A DNA stretch of 64,000 nucleotides from the NCBI GenBank assembly GCA_021773835.1, contig JAJFJQ010000051.1, positions 62,001 to 126,000 of the forward strand, read 5' to 3'. Of this stretch, positions 18,696 to 29,059 are shown in pieces. The notes beneath the pieces are model-generated. The model saw only the letters and a program-made list of their open reading frames with translations, was not told where the DNA came from and did not search any database. The translations under genes were made by a program, and so were the position numbers. This DNA is from Gammaproteobacteria bacterium. GTDB taxonomy: Bacteria > Pseudomonadota > Gammaproteobacteria > Ga0077536. Every line of letters starts with the position of its first letter. Positions within the stretch are counted from its first letter, which is position 1.

Positions 18696-19415
18696 TTGTC
18701 GATCACGAATGCAACCGTCGCCGACGGTTTAGACAGGACATTTCAAACAGCTATGCCGAACGGGGACAACGAATCTCAGCAATTGGATGGTGCAGCTGAC
18801 TCGACCGTTTTAGGTGAGCTACGTGAAATATCTGAAAAATTGCACTCCACTTTGCATCATCAGCCGCTTGATCCACAGGTTATTGCGGCAGCGCACGGCA
18901 AACTACCTGAGGCTATGAATGGCCTCGACTATGTGATCGAAAAAACAAACGAAGCAGCGAACAGAACCTTGGACCTCGTGGAAGATTCGATGCCGATTGC
19001 GGCGACACTTGGCACTCGGGCCAGGTCCTTGGGCGAGCAATGGGTGCGGTTTCGATGCCGCGAACTGGATTACGAGCAATTCAAGTCATTTTCGGATGGC
19101 CTAATGACGTTCCTGAATGACTTTGAAGTAAGCAACAAGAAACTCAGCGCCAATCTATCGGAAATCTTGCTAGCGCAGGAGTTCCAAGATTTAACCGGGC
19201 AGGTCATTCGTCGCGTGATGAACGACGTGAAATCGGTCGACGAGCAACTTTGTGCGATGGCAGGAGTAAAACCCAGTACGCCGACCGACACCGTCCCAGC
19301 CGAACACGGATCATCGTCTGCCGCGCGCGGACCAGTAGTTGAGAGCAGTCCTAATGAAACTTGCGCAGTTGACCAAACTGATGTTGACGACATTCTTTCG
19401 GAGTTGGATCTTTGA
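18696..19415 (+). CDS. cheZ: CheY-P phosphatase CheZ
   Basis: Dephosphorylates CheY-P to end the signal. The four-helix hairpin shows LPEAMNGLDYVIEKTNEAANR and the catalytic helix AQEFQDLTGQVI, with Asp165 and Gln169 matching the enteric catalytic pair DxxxQ. The C-terminal tail VDDILSELDL is the CheY-binding amphipathic peptide. 239 residues from TTG 18696; an in-frame ATG at 18750 with AGGA upstream is an equally possible start, since the N-terminus is not conserved. Confidence 0.93.
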   Translation: MSITNATVADGLDRTFQTAMPNGDNESQQLDGAADSTVLGELREISEKLHSTLHHQPLDPQVIAAAHGKLPEAMNGLDYVIEKTNEAANRTLDLVEDSMPIAATLGTRARSLGEQWVRFRCRELDYEQFKSFSDGLMTFLNDFEVSNKKLSANLSEILLAQEFQDLTGQVIRRVMNDVKSVDEQLCAMAGVKPSTPTDTVPAEHGSSSAARGPVVESSPNETCAVDQTDVDDILSELDL

Positions 19416-19476
19416 CCACAAAGACATTCCAGCTCGCCTCACCTACAAAGTCGCAAAGGTAGTGCGGGAGTAGCCG

Positions 19477-19839
19477 ATGGCGAAAATCTTAGCGGTGGAT
19501 GATTCCACATCGATGTTGCAGATGGTGTCTTTCATCTTACAGGAAGGGGGACACGAGGTCGTCGATGCATGTGACGGTGTTGAAGCTTTGGACCGTGCGC
19601 GCAACGAGCCGGTCGATCTGGTGCTAACGGACGTCAATATGCCGAATATGGACGGTATTACCTTGGTTAAAGAATTGCGCGCTTTGGCGACCTACAAGTT
19701 CATTCCAATGCTGATGTTAACGACCGAATCAAGCACAGAGAAAAAACAAGAAGGTAAGGCCGCCGGTGCGACCGGATGGATAGTAAAACCGTTTGAACCC
19801 GATCGTCTGTTGGCCACTGTCAACAAGGTACTCGGGTAA
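19477..19839 (+). CDS. CheY-like single-domain response regulator beside cheA
   Basis: 120-residue receiver with AVDDSTSM, phospho-Asp in LTDVNMPNMDG, Thr in LTTESS and WIVKPF. It differs clearly from the CheY at 16189 and resembles the CheY types paired with F-class CheA operons. It lies between cheZ and cheA, so it may be a phosphate sink or the output of this CheA; which one cannot be told from sequence. Confidence 0.9.
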   Translation: MAKILAVDDSTSMLQMVSFILQEGGHEVVDACDGVEALDRARNEPVDLVLTDVNMPNMDGITLVKELRALATYKFIPMLMLTTESSTEKKQEGKAAGATGWIVKPFEPDRLLATVNKVLG

Positions 19840-19857
19840 CGCATAGGACAGAGCACT

Positions 19858-21957
19858 ATGGCGCTAGATTTAGACGAATTCCACGGCATGTTCTTCGAAG
19901 AAAGTTTCGAGGCACTCGATGATATGGAAACTGGGCTGGTCAACCTTGATGTAAATGCTGATCCGGTTGACCTCGACGCGATTAATACGATTTTCCGTGG
20001 GGCGCACTCTGTAAAGGGCGGCGCCGGTATGTTTGGATTCACTGAGGTGGCCGGATTCACTCACGTGATGGAGACATTGCTCGACAAAATCCGAGACGGC
20101 GCGATGCGCCTAAGCCAACCGACCGTCGATGCGTTTTTACAAGCGGTAGATTGTTTGCGTGAAATGCTGCGGGCGACCCAAGCCGGTGAGACAGTCATGT
20201 CCGCACATGTTGAGCAAACCCAACGCAGCCTCGAATCGATCTTGGCGGCGGGCGATAGCGAGCCTGTAAAAGCTGCCGAGGTCGACGCGCCCGTGTCTGC
20301 AAGTACGGAATCGCCAGCGGACGGCGATCCTCAGGTGCAATTAGATACGCAGCGTTGGTCTATTAGTTTCAAGCCGCACGCAGAAATGCTCGCGACCGCC
20401 AACGATCCCTTGATTATTCTCCAAGAGCTGTCATTGCTCGGCGATTTGTCAGTGACGGTCGATATGGCGTCCATTCCGGGCCTGGGCGAGCTGGAATCCG
20501 AGAAAATTTACCTTGGTTGGCAGATGGAGCTGTCGACTAACGTAACTCGCGATGAAATCGTAACCGTATTCGAGTGGGTCGAAGGTGAGTGTGATCTTGA
20601 AATTAAAGAACTCAGCGCCGGTCGCGACCAAGGTGCTAAGTCCAGCAGCGAATACTCGGATATCGAGGTTGCCAAAACCGCTGACCCAGCACCACCAGCT
20701 GGCGCCGATAAGCAAAAGCCGGCGGTTCCCGCACGCGCAACAAATTCCGATGCCGGATCGATCAGAGTAGGCATCGATAAAGTCGATAGCGTTATAAATT
20801 TAGTTGGCGAACTCGTTATCACGCAATCAATGTTAAGTCGTTTTGGTGAGGACGAGGGCTTTCTCGATTTCGAAGGCTTGCGGCAAGGTTTAGTTCAGCT
20901 AGACAGGAATACCCGTGAGCTCCAACAGACGGTGATGCAAATTCGAATGCTGCCGATCAGTTTCTCCTTCAATCGATTTCCACGATTGGTACGAGACATC
21001 AGTGGTCAATTAAATAAAAAGATAGATCTGGTGATCGAAGGCGATCAAACCGAACTCGATAAGACTGTTCTTGAAAAAATCGGCGATCCTCTAATGCACC
21101 TTGTGCGGAACTCGCTCGATCACGGGATCGAAATGCCAGAAGACCGTCTTGCGGCAGGCAAGAGCGAAGTTGGTGTCTTGAAATTAAACGCCTATCACTC
21201 GGGAGGCAATATCGTAATTGAAGTCGGCGATGATGGACAGGGACTACCTAGAGCCAAACTGCTGCAGAAAGCCAGGGACCGCGGCCTTGTTGGCGCTAAT
21301 GAAGAACTATCGAATGATGAAATACATCACCTCATTTTTCATCCTGGATTCTCCACTGCTACAAACGTCAGCGAGATTTCCGGTCGCGGCGTTGGCATGG
21401 ATGTTGTGAGGCGAAACATTCAAGACCTTGGAGGGCATGTGGAATTGCAATCGGAAGAAGGTGCGGGGTGCACGTTCCGGATCCGGTTACCTCTAACGCT
21501 CGCCATCCTGGATGGTCAACTGCTACGAGTTGGAAAAGAGATCTTTGTAATTTCTCTGGTCTCGATAGTCGAATCCCTACAAGTTACGCTCGACAACGTA
21601 AATGCGATCGCGGGTCGGGCCGAACTCTTTAGGCTGCGCGATGAATACATCCCGATCGTACGGATGAACGAGTTATTTGGCATCGAGTCCGACTGCACCG
21701 AATTGGAAAAAGGCTTACTGGTGGTCGTGGAGTCTGATGGGATCCAAGTGGGATTGTTCATCGACGACCTTCTCGGTCAGCAACAGGTCGTGATCAAGAG
21801 TCTCGAAACGAATTTCCGCCAAACCGACGGGCTGTCAGGCGCGACGATTCTTGGTGACGGAACCGTTGCCCTGATTATTGATGTTCCGGGACTCATCAAT
21901 AAATGCTTGGCTAACGCGTTGGACAATGGTCGTTCGTTGGCAAGGACGGCTGCGTAG
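19858..21957 (+). CDS. cheA: Chemotaxis histidine kinase CheA
   Basis: Receptor-controlled kinase that phosphorylates CheY and CheB. Domains in order: HPt with phospho-His50 (FRGAHSVKGGAGMFGF), a P2-like regulatory domain at about 160-250 (WSISFKPHAEML start), a dimerisation helix pair (SVINLVGELVITQSML), the ATPase with N-box LVRNSLDHGIE and G-boxes VGDDGQGL and SGRGVGMDVV, and a C-terminal CheW-like domain. 699 residues, complete. Confidence 0.96.
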   Translation: MALDLDEFHGMFFEESFEALDDMETGLVNLDVNADPVDLDAINTIFRGAHSVKGGAGMFGFTEVAGFTHVMETLLDKIRDGAMRLSQPTVDAFLQAVDCLREMLRATQAGETVMSAHVEQTQRSLESILAAGDSEPVKAAEVDAPVSASTESPADGDPQVQLDTQRWSISFKPHAEMLATANDPLIILQELSLLGDLSVTVDMASIPGLGELESEKIYLGWQMELSTNVTRDEIVTVFEWVEGECDLEIKELSAGRDQGAKSSSEYSDIEVAKTADPAPPAGADKQKPAVPARATNSDAGSIRVGIDKVDSVINLVGELVITQSMLSRFGEDEGFLDFEGLRQGLVQLDRNTRELQQTVMQIRMLPISFSFNRFPRLVRDISGQLNKKIDLVIEGDQTELDKTVLEKIGDPLMHLVRNSLDHGIEMPEDRLAAGKSEVGVLKLNAYHSGGNIVIEVGDDGQGLPRAKLLQKARDRGLVGANEELSNDEIHHLIFHPGFSTATNVSEISGRGVGMDVVRRNIQDLGGHVELQSEEGAGCTFRIRLPLTLAILDGQLLRVGKEIFVISLVSIVESLQVTLDNVNAIAGRAELFRLRDEYIPIVRMNELFGIESDCTELEKGLLVVVESDGIQVGLFIDDLLGQQQVVIKSLETNFRQTDGLSGATILGDGTVALIIDVPGLINKCLANALDNGRSLARTAA

Positions 21958-22001
21958 CAACGTTTGGAATATAGAAACCGAAGTCTAAGAGGAACTAGTC
22001 G

Positions 22002-22547
22002 ATGACGACACTGAATGACCCAATCGAAGCAGCTGGTCTGGATTCGCACGGTGATACTGGGCAACACCTAACGTTCATTGTCGACGCTGAGGAATATGGT
22101 GTCGATATCCTTCGAGTGCAAGGGATCCAAGGATGGGATTCCGTGACTCCAATTCCGAACACACCGGCTTATGTATTAGGCGTAATTAATCTTCGCGGAT
22201 CAGTTGTACCTATCTATGACCTTCGCGGGCGCTTTGGACTCGATCAAATTGCGTTTGGCCCTACGACAGTCGTAATCGTTGTGCGGGTTGAAACCGACAG
22301 CGGTGAAAAAATTGTCGGAATGGTCGTTGATGCGGTTTCGGAGGTCTACATGATTGACGAAAACAATATCAAACCGCCGCCCGATTTCGGTTCATCAATC
22401 GATACTAAATTTGTACATGGATTGGCGACTGTGGAAGACAAAATGGTGATTTTGTTAAACATCGACGAATTGCTCCGAGAGCACAGCGCACCTGATGATG
22501 CGATTGTCCAAGATCCAATAGAGTCAGCGGAGCCGGTGGGCGCCTGA
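22002..22547 (+). CDS. cheW: Chemotaxis coupling protein CheW
   Basis: SH3-like adaptor that links receptors to CheA. 181 residues; the CheW fold runs from LTFIVDAEEYGVDILRV through PAYVLGVINLRGSVVPIYDL to MVILLNIDELL. There are short variable ends. It follows cheA by 44 bases with GAGGAAC upstream of the ATG. Confidence 0.95.
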   Translation: MTTLNDPIEAAGLDSHGDTGQHLTFIVDAEEYGVDILRVQGIQGWDSVTPIPNTPAYVLGVINLRGSVVPIYDLRGRFGLDQIAFGPTTVVIVVRVETDSGEKIVGMVVDAVSEVYMIDENNIKPPPDFGSSIDTKFVHGLATVEDKMVILLNIDELLREHSAPDDAIVQDPIESAEPVGA

Positions 22548-22636
22548 TGAGGATTACCACGCTGCCAACCTTCGTAGTCCGATAACGGATACTAATATTT
22601 CAGTGAGCAAAAGATTAGAAAAATTTGGATGTAGAG

Positions 22637-25600
22637 ATGAACCCATTCAATAGATTAGTAATCTTGAAATTCAGCCAAAAACTTATGCTTGCCATGGTCA
22701 TGGCCGGGTTAGTTCCAGCACTCATTACGGGAATGGTGGTAAATAAGATTGCCGGAGAGTCAATTACCGATCGCGTAGTCGCCCAGATGAGTTCTCTGAC
22801 CGTCGCTAAGAAAACACAGGTCGAGAGCTACTTCGGCACGATTCGAGATCAGGTTGTAACGCTATCCCAAAATAAGATGACCATCGACGCCGCTAAGGAA
22901 TTGGCGCCAGCGTTCAACGATGACACGCTCGACGCGGATACTGCGGCCCACATGCGATCAGCGATGGCTAAGTTTTATCAACATGAGTTCGCTAACGAAT
23001 TTAAAACTAGAAACAATGGTACGAGTGTTGAGATTCATTCGCTCGTTCCAAAATCGGCCGCTTCTATATCGGCGCAATACCGATATATTGCTGAAAACCC
23101 AAATCCATTAGGGGAGAAGCATCAACTCGACAATGCGCAGACAGGCTCACGTTACGACGAATTACATCGCATCTACCATCCGATCCTTCGAAGTTATCTC
23201 GAAAAGTTTGGGTATTACGATATCTTTATCCTCGATCCACGTACTGGGCACATCATTTATTCTGTATTTAAAGAGCTCGACTACGGTACGAGCTTGATCG
23301 ATGGTCCGTACGCGGATACGAATTTCGGCAAAGCCTTTCGCGAGGCCGTCAAACTTACCGGTGAAAATGATTTCGTCATTGCCGATTACGAACCCTATCG
23401 ACCGTCCTACGACGCGCCAGCATCATTTATTGCATCGCCAATTCTAGACTCAGGGGTTGTGGTTGGCGTTTTGATTTTTCAAATGCCCGTCGATCACATC
23501 AACCAAATCATGCACGAACGAGCCGGGTTGGGAGAATCCGGTGAAACTTATCTTGTTGGGTCGGATTTTTTGATGCGATCTCAGTCAGACCAAACCGAGG
23601 AGCCAACCCTGTTACGCCGCGAAGTCCGAACTGCCAGCACTGAGGCGATATTTAACGGTGGTTCGGGAACGGGTCAATATGCAAACTATCGCGGGACACA
23701 AGTCTTATCCTCCTATGTGCCACTTGCGCTTCCCGGGGGCCTTGAGTGGGGCGTGGTCGGTGAGATTAACGTCGATGAAGCGCTCAGTTCCTTGAGCAAT
23801 CTGCAACACGTCATCATTATTGTTGCGCTGGCTGCCGCGATTTTATGTTTCGCGTTTTCGTGGTGGTTTTCTCGCAGGGTTCTTGCGCAGCTTGGTGCCG
23901 ATCCGAAACGCTTATTAGACGTGGTGTCGGCCATTGCTGAGGGCGACCTTGAGATGGATCTAGAAACTGGCAAACGTCCAGTAGGCGTATTCGCCGGCAT
24001 GCAAACAATGCAGAAAAACCTACGCTCGCAGATAGAGTCGGATCGAAAAATTTCAGCAGAAAATAGTCGCGTGCGCCAAGCGCTTGATAAGGTCAACAGC
24101 AACGTGATGATGGCGGATGTCGATTTCAACATCATCTATATGAATGATTCCGTCCGAGACATGTTTGCTAACGCAGAGTCGGATCTGCGCAAGGACCTAC
24201 CGAACTTCGAGGCGAAGACATTGTTAGGTACCAATATGGATGTATTCCATCAGAATCCAGCGCATCAGCGAAGTCTGGTGGAAGGGCTGACCTCGACGCA
24301 TGAGGCCGAGTTGAAGATCGGTGGCAGGACGTTCGCGTTTGCGGCGAACCCTGTTGTGGGAGACAACGGCGATCGGCTAGGCACCGTTGTTGAGTGGGTG
24401 GATCGGACGGCTGAAGTGGCCATAGAGGTTGAAGTAGACAGTATCGTCGCGTCGGCGAAGAGCGGTGATCTCAGCAAACGAATAAGTCTGGACGGCAAAA
24501 GCGGGTTCTTTGAATCCCTGAGTACCGGGGTCAATGATTTGGTTGATGTCGCCGATCGCGTCATCGGTGATACCGTTAGGGTGCTCGGTGCATTGGCTGA
24601 GGGACATTTGACTGAAACTATCGAAGCGGATTACGACGGTATCTTTGGGTCCTTGAAAGAGAACGCGAACCATACCGTAGCGAAACTCACTGAAGTTGTT
24701 AATTCGATCCAGGCGACGGCTAATACCGTCTCAACGGGCGCCACGGAGCTCTCGCAAGGAAACGCGAATCTATCGCAACGCACCGAAGAGCAAGCCTCAA
24801 GTCTGGAAGAGACCGCCTCCAGCATGGAGGAGATGACGAGTACGACGACGCAAAACGCAGATAACGCGCGACAGGCCAACCAGCTCGCAACACAGGCTCG
24901 CGATCTAGCCGAGTCCGGTGGCGAAGTCGTCAATCACGCGGTGAAGGCGATGAATGATATCAATGAGTCGAGTAAGAAGATCTCGGACATTATCGGTGTC
25001 ATTGATGAGATTGCGTTTCAGACCAACCTACTTGCCTTGAATGCCTCGGTCGAAGCGGCGCGTGCCGGTGAACAAGGTCGGGGCTTCGCTGTCGTTGCAA
25101 GCGAGGTGCGGAACCTTGCTGGTCGAAGTGCGACCGCGGCGAAAGAGATAAAGGAATTGATCCAGGACAGCGGTACGAAGGTCGACGAGGGGTCGCGTTT
25201 GGTCAACGAGTCTGGTGAGACGTTAGAAGAGATCGTTGGTGCTGTTAAGAAAGTCACCGATATCGTTGCTGAGATAGCGGCGTCGAGTCAAGAGCAGAGC
25301 TCTGGGATTGAGCAGGTCAATAAGGCCGTCATGCAGATGGATGAGATGACTCAGCAGAATGCGGCCTTGGTCGAGCAGGCGGCAGCGGCGAGTAAGTCTA
25401 TCAGCGATCAATCGTCCAAGCTCGATGACATGATGGCTTTCTTTACGACGCAGTCCGATGCGGGTATGCCAGCGACAAATTCAGAAACAACCGTACCAAC
25501 CGAGCGCCGTAGTCAAGATCGCCCTTGGAGTGGTGATATCGAAAGTGGCGGGACAGAGACGCCAACTACACGAGAATCCGAGCCTGAGATGCCTCAAAAA

Positions 25601-25648
25601 CGTTCAGCGGTTGGTGGATCAACCGATAGTGAATGGGAGGAGTTTTGA
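22637..25648 (+). CDS. Transmembrane methyl-accepting chemotaxis receptor with Cache-like sensor and PAS
   Basis: About 1003 residues. A first membrane helix (about 16-36) and a second ([20 protein letters not shown]) flank a periplasmic region of about 350 residues with Cache-like features ([19 protein letters not shown]). Then come HAMP, a cytosolic PAS ([15 protein letters not shown]), a HAMP-like linker and the MCP signalling hairpin with tip [20 protein letters not shown]. It ends SEWEEF, a WxxF tether for CheR/CheB. ATG 22637 is preferred over TTG 22625. The ligand is unknown. Confidence 0.93.
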   Translation: MNPFNRLVILKFSQKLMLAMVMAGLVPALITGMVVNKIAGESITDRVVAQMSSLTVAKKTQVESYFGTIRDQVVTLSQNKMTIDAAKELAPAFNDDTLDADTAAHMRSAMAKFYQHEFANEFKTRNNGTSVEIHSLVPKSAASISAQYRYIAENPNPLGEKHQLDNAQTGSRYDELHRIYHPILRSYLEKFGYYDIFILDPRTGHIIYSVFKELDYGTSLIDGPYADTNFGKAFREAVKLTGENDFVIADYEPYRPSYDAPASFIASPILDSGVVVGVLIFQMPVDHINQIMHERAGLGESGETYLVGSDFLMRSQSDQTEEPTLLRREVRTASTEAIFNGGSGTGQYANYRGTQVLSSYVPLALPGGLEWGVVGEINVDEALSSLSNLQHVIIIVALAAAILCFAFSWWFSRRVLAQLGADPKRLLDVVSAIAEGDLEMDLETGKRPVGVFAGMQTMQKNLRSQIESDRKISAENSRVRQALDKVNSNVMMADVDFNIIYMNDSVRDMFANAESDLRKDLPNFEAKTLLGTNMDVFHQNPAHQRSLVEGLTSTHEAELKIGGRTFAFAANPVVGDNGDRLGTVVEWVDRTAEVAIEVEVDSIVASAKSGDLSKRISLDGKSGFFESLSTGVNDLVDVADRVIGDTVRVLGALAEGHLTETIEADYDGIFGSLKENANHTVAKLTEVVNSIQATANTVSTGATELSQGNANLSQRTEEQASSLEETASSMEEMTSTTTQNADNARQANQLATQARDLAESGGEVVNHAVKAMNDINESSKKISDIIGVIDEIAFQTNLLALNASVEAARAGEQGRGFAVVASEVRNLAGRSATAAKEIKELIQDSGTKVDEGSRLVNESGETLEEIVGAVKKVTDIVAEIAASSQEQSSGIEQVNKAVMQMDEMTQQNAALVEQAAAASKSISDQSSKLDDMMAFFTTQSDAGMPATNSETTVPTERRSQDRPWSGDIESGGTETPTTRESEPEMPQKRSAVGGSTDSEWEEF

Positions 25649-25762
25649 AGCATTCAAGCAAAGAACAAATTCCTCGAATGCTATGCATTGAACTTAAGCG
25701 AGTTGGTAAGGGCGATGTTTCGGAAGCAATACTAAGAACCGATGCAAAATTAGGAGTGTTCG

Positions 25763-27682
25763 ATGAGTAATGTCCACAAGAAATCACTTTGGTCATCTGT
25801 GATCCCTAGTGTTGGTAAAAAAATTCGATCTTTGGAAGCCGAATTGATCACCAATCGAAGCTATATCGATGCGATCGGAAAATCCCAGGCTGTAATCGAG
25901 TTTAACTTAGACGGCACGATCGTAACGGCAAATGAAAACTTCCTCGCGGCTGTTGGGTACAGTTTGGAAGAGATCCAAGGGCAGCATCATTCAATGTTCG
26001 TCGAAACGAGCCACCGCTCCAGCGCAGAATACAAAGAATTTTGGGCTAGCCTTAACCGCGGTGAGTTTCAGGCGGCGGAGTACAAACGGATTGGCAAAGG
26101 CGGCAAGGAAATTTGGATCCAGGCGTCGTATAACCCAATATTCGACGAACAGGGCAAAGCGATCAAGATCGTGAAATACGCCACCGACGTCTCCGCACAA
26201 AAACTGCAGGCGGCGGACTTTGCCGGCCAAATAGCGGCAATTAGTAAATCGCAAGCTGTGATCGAGTTTAACATGGATGGCAAGATCATCACGGCAAACG
26301 ATAATTTTCTTTCTGTTCTTGGTTATCGTTTGGAGGAGATCCAAGGACAACACCATTCGATGTTTGTTCTACCAGACTATCGTGAAAGCACTGAGTATAA
26401 GGAGTTTTGGTCCAGTTTAAATCGTGGCGAATACCAGTCCGCAGAATACAAGCGGATCGGGAAAGGCGGAAAGGAGATTTGGATACAAGCGTCCTATAAC
26501 CCGATCTTCGACCTGAATGGTAAGGCCTTTAAGGTGGTGAAGTACGCGACTGACGTTTCTGATCAGAAATCACTGGTCATGGCTCAGGAAAGAATTGTAG
26601 CCGACACGATCAGAGTATTTTCTGCATTAGCCGAGGGCAATTTGACGCAAAAAATTGAGGCGGCCTACGATGGCGACTTTGGTCGGCTTAGGGACGACGC
26701 GAATCGAACCGTTGCTAAGTTGACGGAAGTCGTTGGCTCAATCCAAAGTACCGCAAACGCAGTCTCTACGGGTGCATCAGAATTATCGCAAGGAAACGCA
26801 AACCTATCGCAAAGGACCGAAGAGCAAGCCTCTAGTCTAGAAGAGACGGCCTCCAGTATGGAGGAGATGACGAGTACAACCACTCAAAATGCGGACAACG
26901 CGCGGCAGGCCAATCAACTTGCAATCCAGGCTCGGGAACAAGCGGAATCTGGCGGGTCGGTGGTTAATGAGGCGGTTACCGCGATGAATGCAATCAACGA
27001 GTCGAGTAAGAAGATTTTCGACATCATCGGCGTTATCGACGAAATAGCCTTCCAGACGAACCTTTTGGCGCTCAATGCGTCAGTCGAAGCGGCGCGCGCC
27101 GGCGAACAAGGCCGCGGGTTTGCCGTCGTTGCAAGTGAAGTTAGAAATCTCGCAGGTCGCAGTGCTACGGCGGCCAAAGAAATCAAAGATCTCATCCAAG
27201 ACAGCGTCGTCAAAGTAGAAGACGGTTCGCGCCTGGTCAATGAGTCCGGTAGCACACTCGACGAGATTGTAAACGCCGTGAAAAAAGTCACCGACATCGT
27301 TGCCGAAATTGCAGCCGCGAGCCAGGAGCAAAGCGCCGGTATTGAGCAGGTAAACAAAGCGGTCACCCAAATGGATGAGATGACTCAGCAAAACGCGGCC
27401 CTTGTAGAAGAGGCCGCAGCGGCGAGCGCATCGATGAGTGATCAGTCCGCAAGGCTTAATCAAATGATGGCCTTTTTCACGACGAACGAAACTCACGATG
27501 AGGCAAGTCGACCGAGCCAAGTGACAGAAGCGACGCACGGTAGTGACCGACGGGGAATGGATCGTCCGTGGGGTAGTGAGGCGTCGAGTCGAAGCATCCC
27601 AGACGCAGTGGCGTTTGCTGATCCCCCTTCGAGTCGCGTTGTAGCCGGAGGTTCAAACGACAGCGAGTGGGAAGAATTCTAA
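25763..27682 (+). CDS. Soluble methyl-accepting receptor with tandem duplicated PAS domains
   Basis: 639 residues with no membrane segment, so a cytoplasmic receptor. Two PAS domains (about 41-147 and 163-269) are nearly identical to each other, both with SQAVIEFN, EEIQGQHHSMFV and RIGKGGKEIWIQASYNPIFD. This PAS type often binds haem or flavin in redox receptors; the cofactor is not determinable here. The HAMP-like linker and signalling domain match the preceding receptor closely, and the same SEWEEF tether ends it. GGAGTGTTCG precedes the ATG. Confidence 0.93.
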   Translation: MSNVHKKSLWSSVIPSVGKKIRSLEAELITNRSYIDAIGKSQAVIEFNLDGTIVTANENFLAAVGYSLEEIQGQHHSMFVETSHRSSAEYKEFWASLNRGEFQAAEYKRIGKGGKEIWIQASYNPIFDEQGKAIKIVKYATDVSAQKLQAADFAGQIAAISKSQAVIEFNMDGKIITANDNFLSVLGYRLEEIQGQHHSMFVLPDYRESTEYKEFWSSLNRGEYQSAEYKRIGKGGKEIWIQASYNPIFDLNGKAFKVVKYATDVSDQKSLVMAQERIVADTIRVFSALAEGNLTQKIEAAYDGDFGRLRDDANRTVAKLTEVVGSIQSTANAVSTGASELSQGNANLSQRTEEQASSLEETASSMEEMTSTTTQNADNARQANQLAIQAREQAESGGSVVNEAVTAMNAINESSKKIFDIIGVIDEIAFQTNLLALNASVEAARAGEQGRGFAVVASEVRNLAGRSATAAKEIKDLIQDSVVKVEDGSRLVNESGSTLDEIVNAVKKVTDIVAEIAAASQEQSAGIEQVNKAVTQMDEMTQQNAALVEEAAAASASMSDQSARLNQMMAFFTTNETHDEASRPSQVTEATHGSDRRGMDRPWGSEASSRSIPDAVAFADPPSSRVVAGGSNDSEWEEF

Positions 27683-27788
27683 AAAGATCAATATGCACAA
27701 GCCAAAACCCCGCGAACACGAGCGATGCCTGTGTTGCGATAACGATAAGGAAAAATGTATTGGCGTTCGGTCTTAAGCGAACGTCGAT

Positions 27789-28385
27789 ATGACGGAGAAC
27801 AAGACAGTGACAGAGAAGCCTGGCGACGACGAGATCACCGAGGAAGAATTCGATGCATTATTGGACGCGATTGACGCGCGCAAGGCGCCGCTCGATCAGG
27901 CAAGTCCAATGATCAGCGAGGCGACCGCAGCAGCCGGCGGCAATGACGAGATCACCGAGGAAGAATTCGACGCGGTTCTCGATCGTTTGGACGCGGAACG
28001 AAAAGCATCAAACGGCGGCGGGCATGAGCACGATGGTGTAACAAGCGCAGTCGTAGACGAATACCTCACCGATCTTTGTGATTCCTCGGGAGATATCGAC
28101 GTGCTCGAACTTTCGCCGAACATCGGGATTGCAGAGGCCGCAAACCTTCACTCGCAACTCATCGAGTTATCAAACTCAACGAAAGCGCTGCGCATTGAGG
28201 CGGCCCAGGTTGAAGCTATAGACACCGCAGTACTGCAGCTTTTTTGTGTTTTCATAAAAGAATTGTCCAAAAACGATCGTGAGGTGGTTTGGTCGGATCC
28301 ATCTGCGGCACTCCTGCGCAACGCTAGTGTGTTGGGATTGACGACACATCTCAATCTGCCTGAGATTGACTCGAAGGCAGCTTAG
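27789..28385 (+). CDS. STAS-domain chemotaxis protein with two FliM-like CheY-docking motifs
   Basis: 198 residues. The acidic N-terminal part carries two copies of an amphipathic motif, DEITEEEFDALLDAIDA (from residue 14) and DEITEEEFDAVLDRLDA (from residue 53), each followed by a flexible linker. They resemble the FliM CheY-binding peptide DEIDALLSGVD. The C-terminal half (about 95-195) is a STAS fold: VLELSPNIGIAEAANLHSQL, then ALRIEAAQVEAIDTAVLQLF. The motif-docking idea is inference; no function is established. It lies between two receptors and cheR, in the same direction. Confidence 0.75.
   Translation: MTENKTVTEKPGDDEITEEEFDALLDAIDARKAPLDQASPMISEATAAAGGNDEITEEEFDAVLDRLDAERKASNGGGHEHDGVTSAVVDEYLTDLCDSSGDIDVLELSPNIGIAEAANLHSQLIELSNSTKALRIEAAQVEAIDTAVLQLFCVFIKELSKNDREVVWSDPSAALLRNASVLGLTTHLNLPEIDSKAA
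27828..27970 (+). repeat. 26-bp direct repeat encoding the docking motif
   Basis: Two identical 26-base copies, 27828-27853 and 27945-27970, 117 bases (39 codons) apart and in frame. Flanking bases also match partly. The identity at DNA level suggests a recent internal duplication or strong conservation of the motif. Confidence 0.9.
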
Positions 28386-28389
28386 CATC

Positions 28390-28980
28390 ATGTCCAATTT
28401 AAGATCCCCCGCTATTGAGTCTGCGGAGCTTAGCGGTGAAGCGACCAGTGCGCCCGCGTCTTCGATTAAATCTGACTATCTTGCGGAAGTGATTTCGTTG
28501 TCGGCGGCGCAGCTCGAGGCCGCAATGAAATTCGCAACACACGAAGAGGCCAAATGCACCGACTCGTTGCTTCGCGGCATCGCCCACATCAATGACGCGC
28601 GGAGGGAACTAAACAAAAGCTTCGTCGACGCTGATGGTGTTGATAGATCTATCTTATCGAAGTTAGACGGAACGCTAGGGCACGTTTCCGAAGATGCGAA
28701 CGCAGCGATCACTGCGCTTCAATACGTCGATGCATTGTCGCAGCGTCTCTCGCATATTTTGTTCGAGCTAAATCAGGTCGCGAAGTTTGCCGACTCAGGT
28801 CGAAATCTGGATTCAATTGATGACTGGGCGGAACTGTTAAATAGGATCCGCACCATGTATTCAATACACGAAGAACGTGAAGTATTTGATGCGGCAATGG
28901 CGGACGCCGCAATTGGGGCGCTAATCGGCGCGAGGGACATCGATTCGGATTTTACCGATAACTCGGTGGACATTTTCTAA
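28390..28980 (+). CDS. Helical chemotaxis-cluster protein with CheZ-like DxxxQ motif
   Basis: 196 residues, almost all helix, with no membrane segment. It is not similar to CheZ overall, but the helix ALQYVDALSQRLSHIL holds Asp114 and Gln118 with the spacing and setting of the CheZ catalytic pair (DLTGQ). The preceding helix is rich in Asp/Ala. It starts four bases after the STAS gene. A second CheY-P phosphatase is possible but is inference from one motif and position; a structural or scaffolding role is the alternative. Confidence 0.6.
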   Translation: MSNLRSPAIESAELSGEATSAPASSIKSDYLAEVISLSAAQLEAAMKFATHEEAKCTDSLLRGIAHINDARRELNKSFVDADGVDRSILSKLDGTLGHVSEDANAAITALQYVDALSQRLSHILFELNQVAKFADSGRNLDSIDDWAELLNRIRTMYSIHEEREVFDAAMADAAIGALIGARDIDSDFTDNSVDIF

Positions 28981-29059
28981 TGTGTCGTCAGTTCTTGAGC
29001 GCTGGAACGCGAGGGTTAGTAACCTCCAATCAATTGGACCTTTACCAAGGACCAGGGGC

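Noticed and set aside
22577-22584. TCCGATAA as a sigma28 -10 box before the first receptor
   Set aside because: No TAAAG-like -35 element at the right distance.
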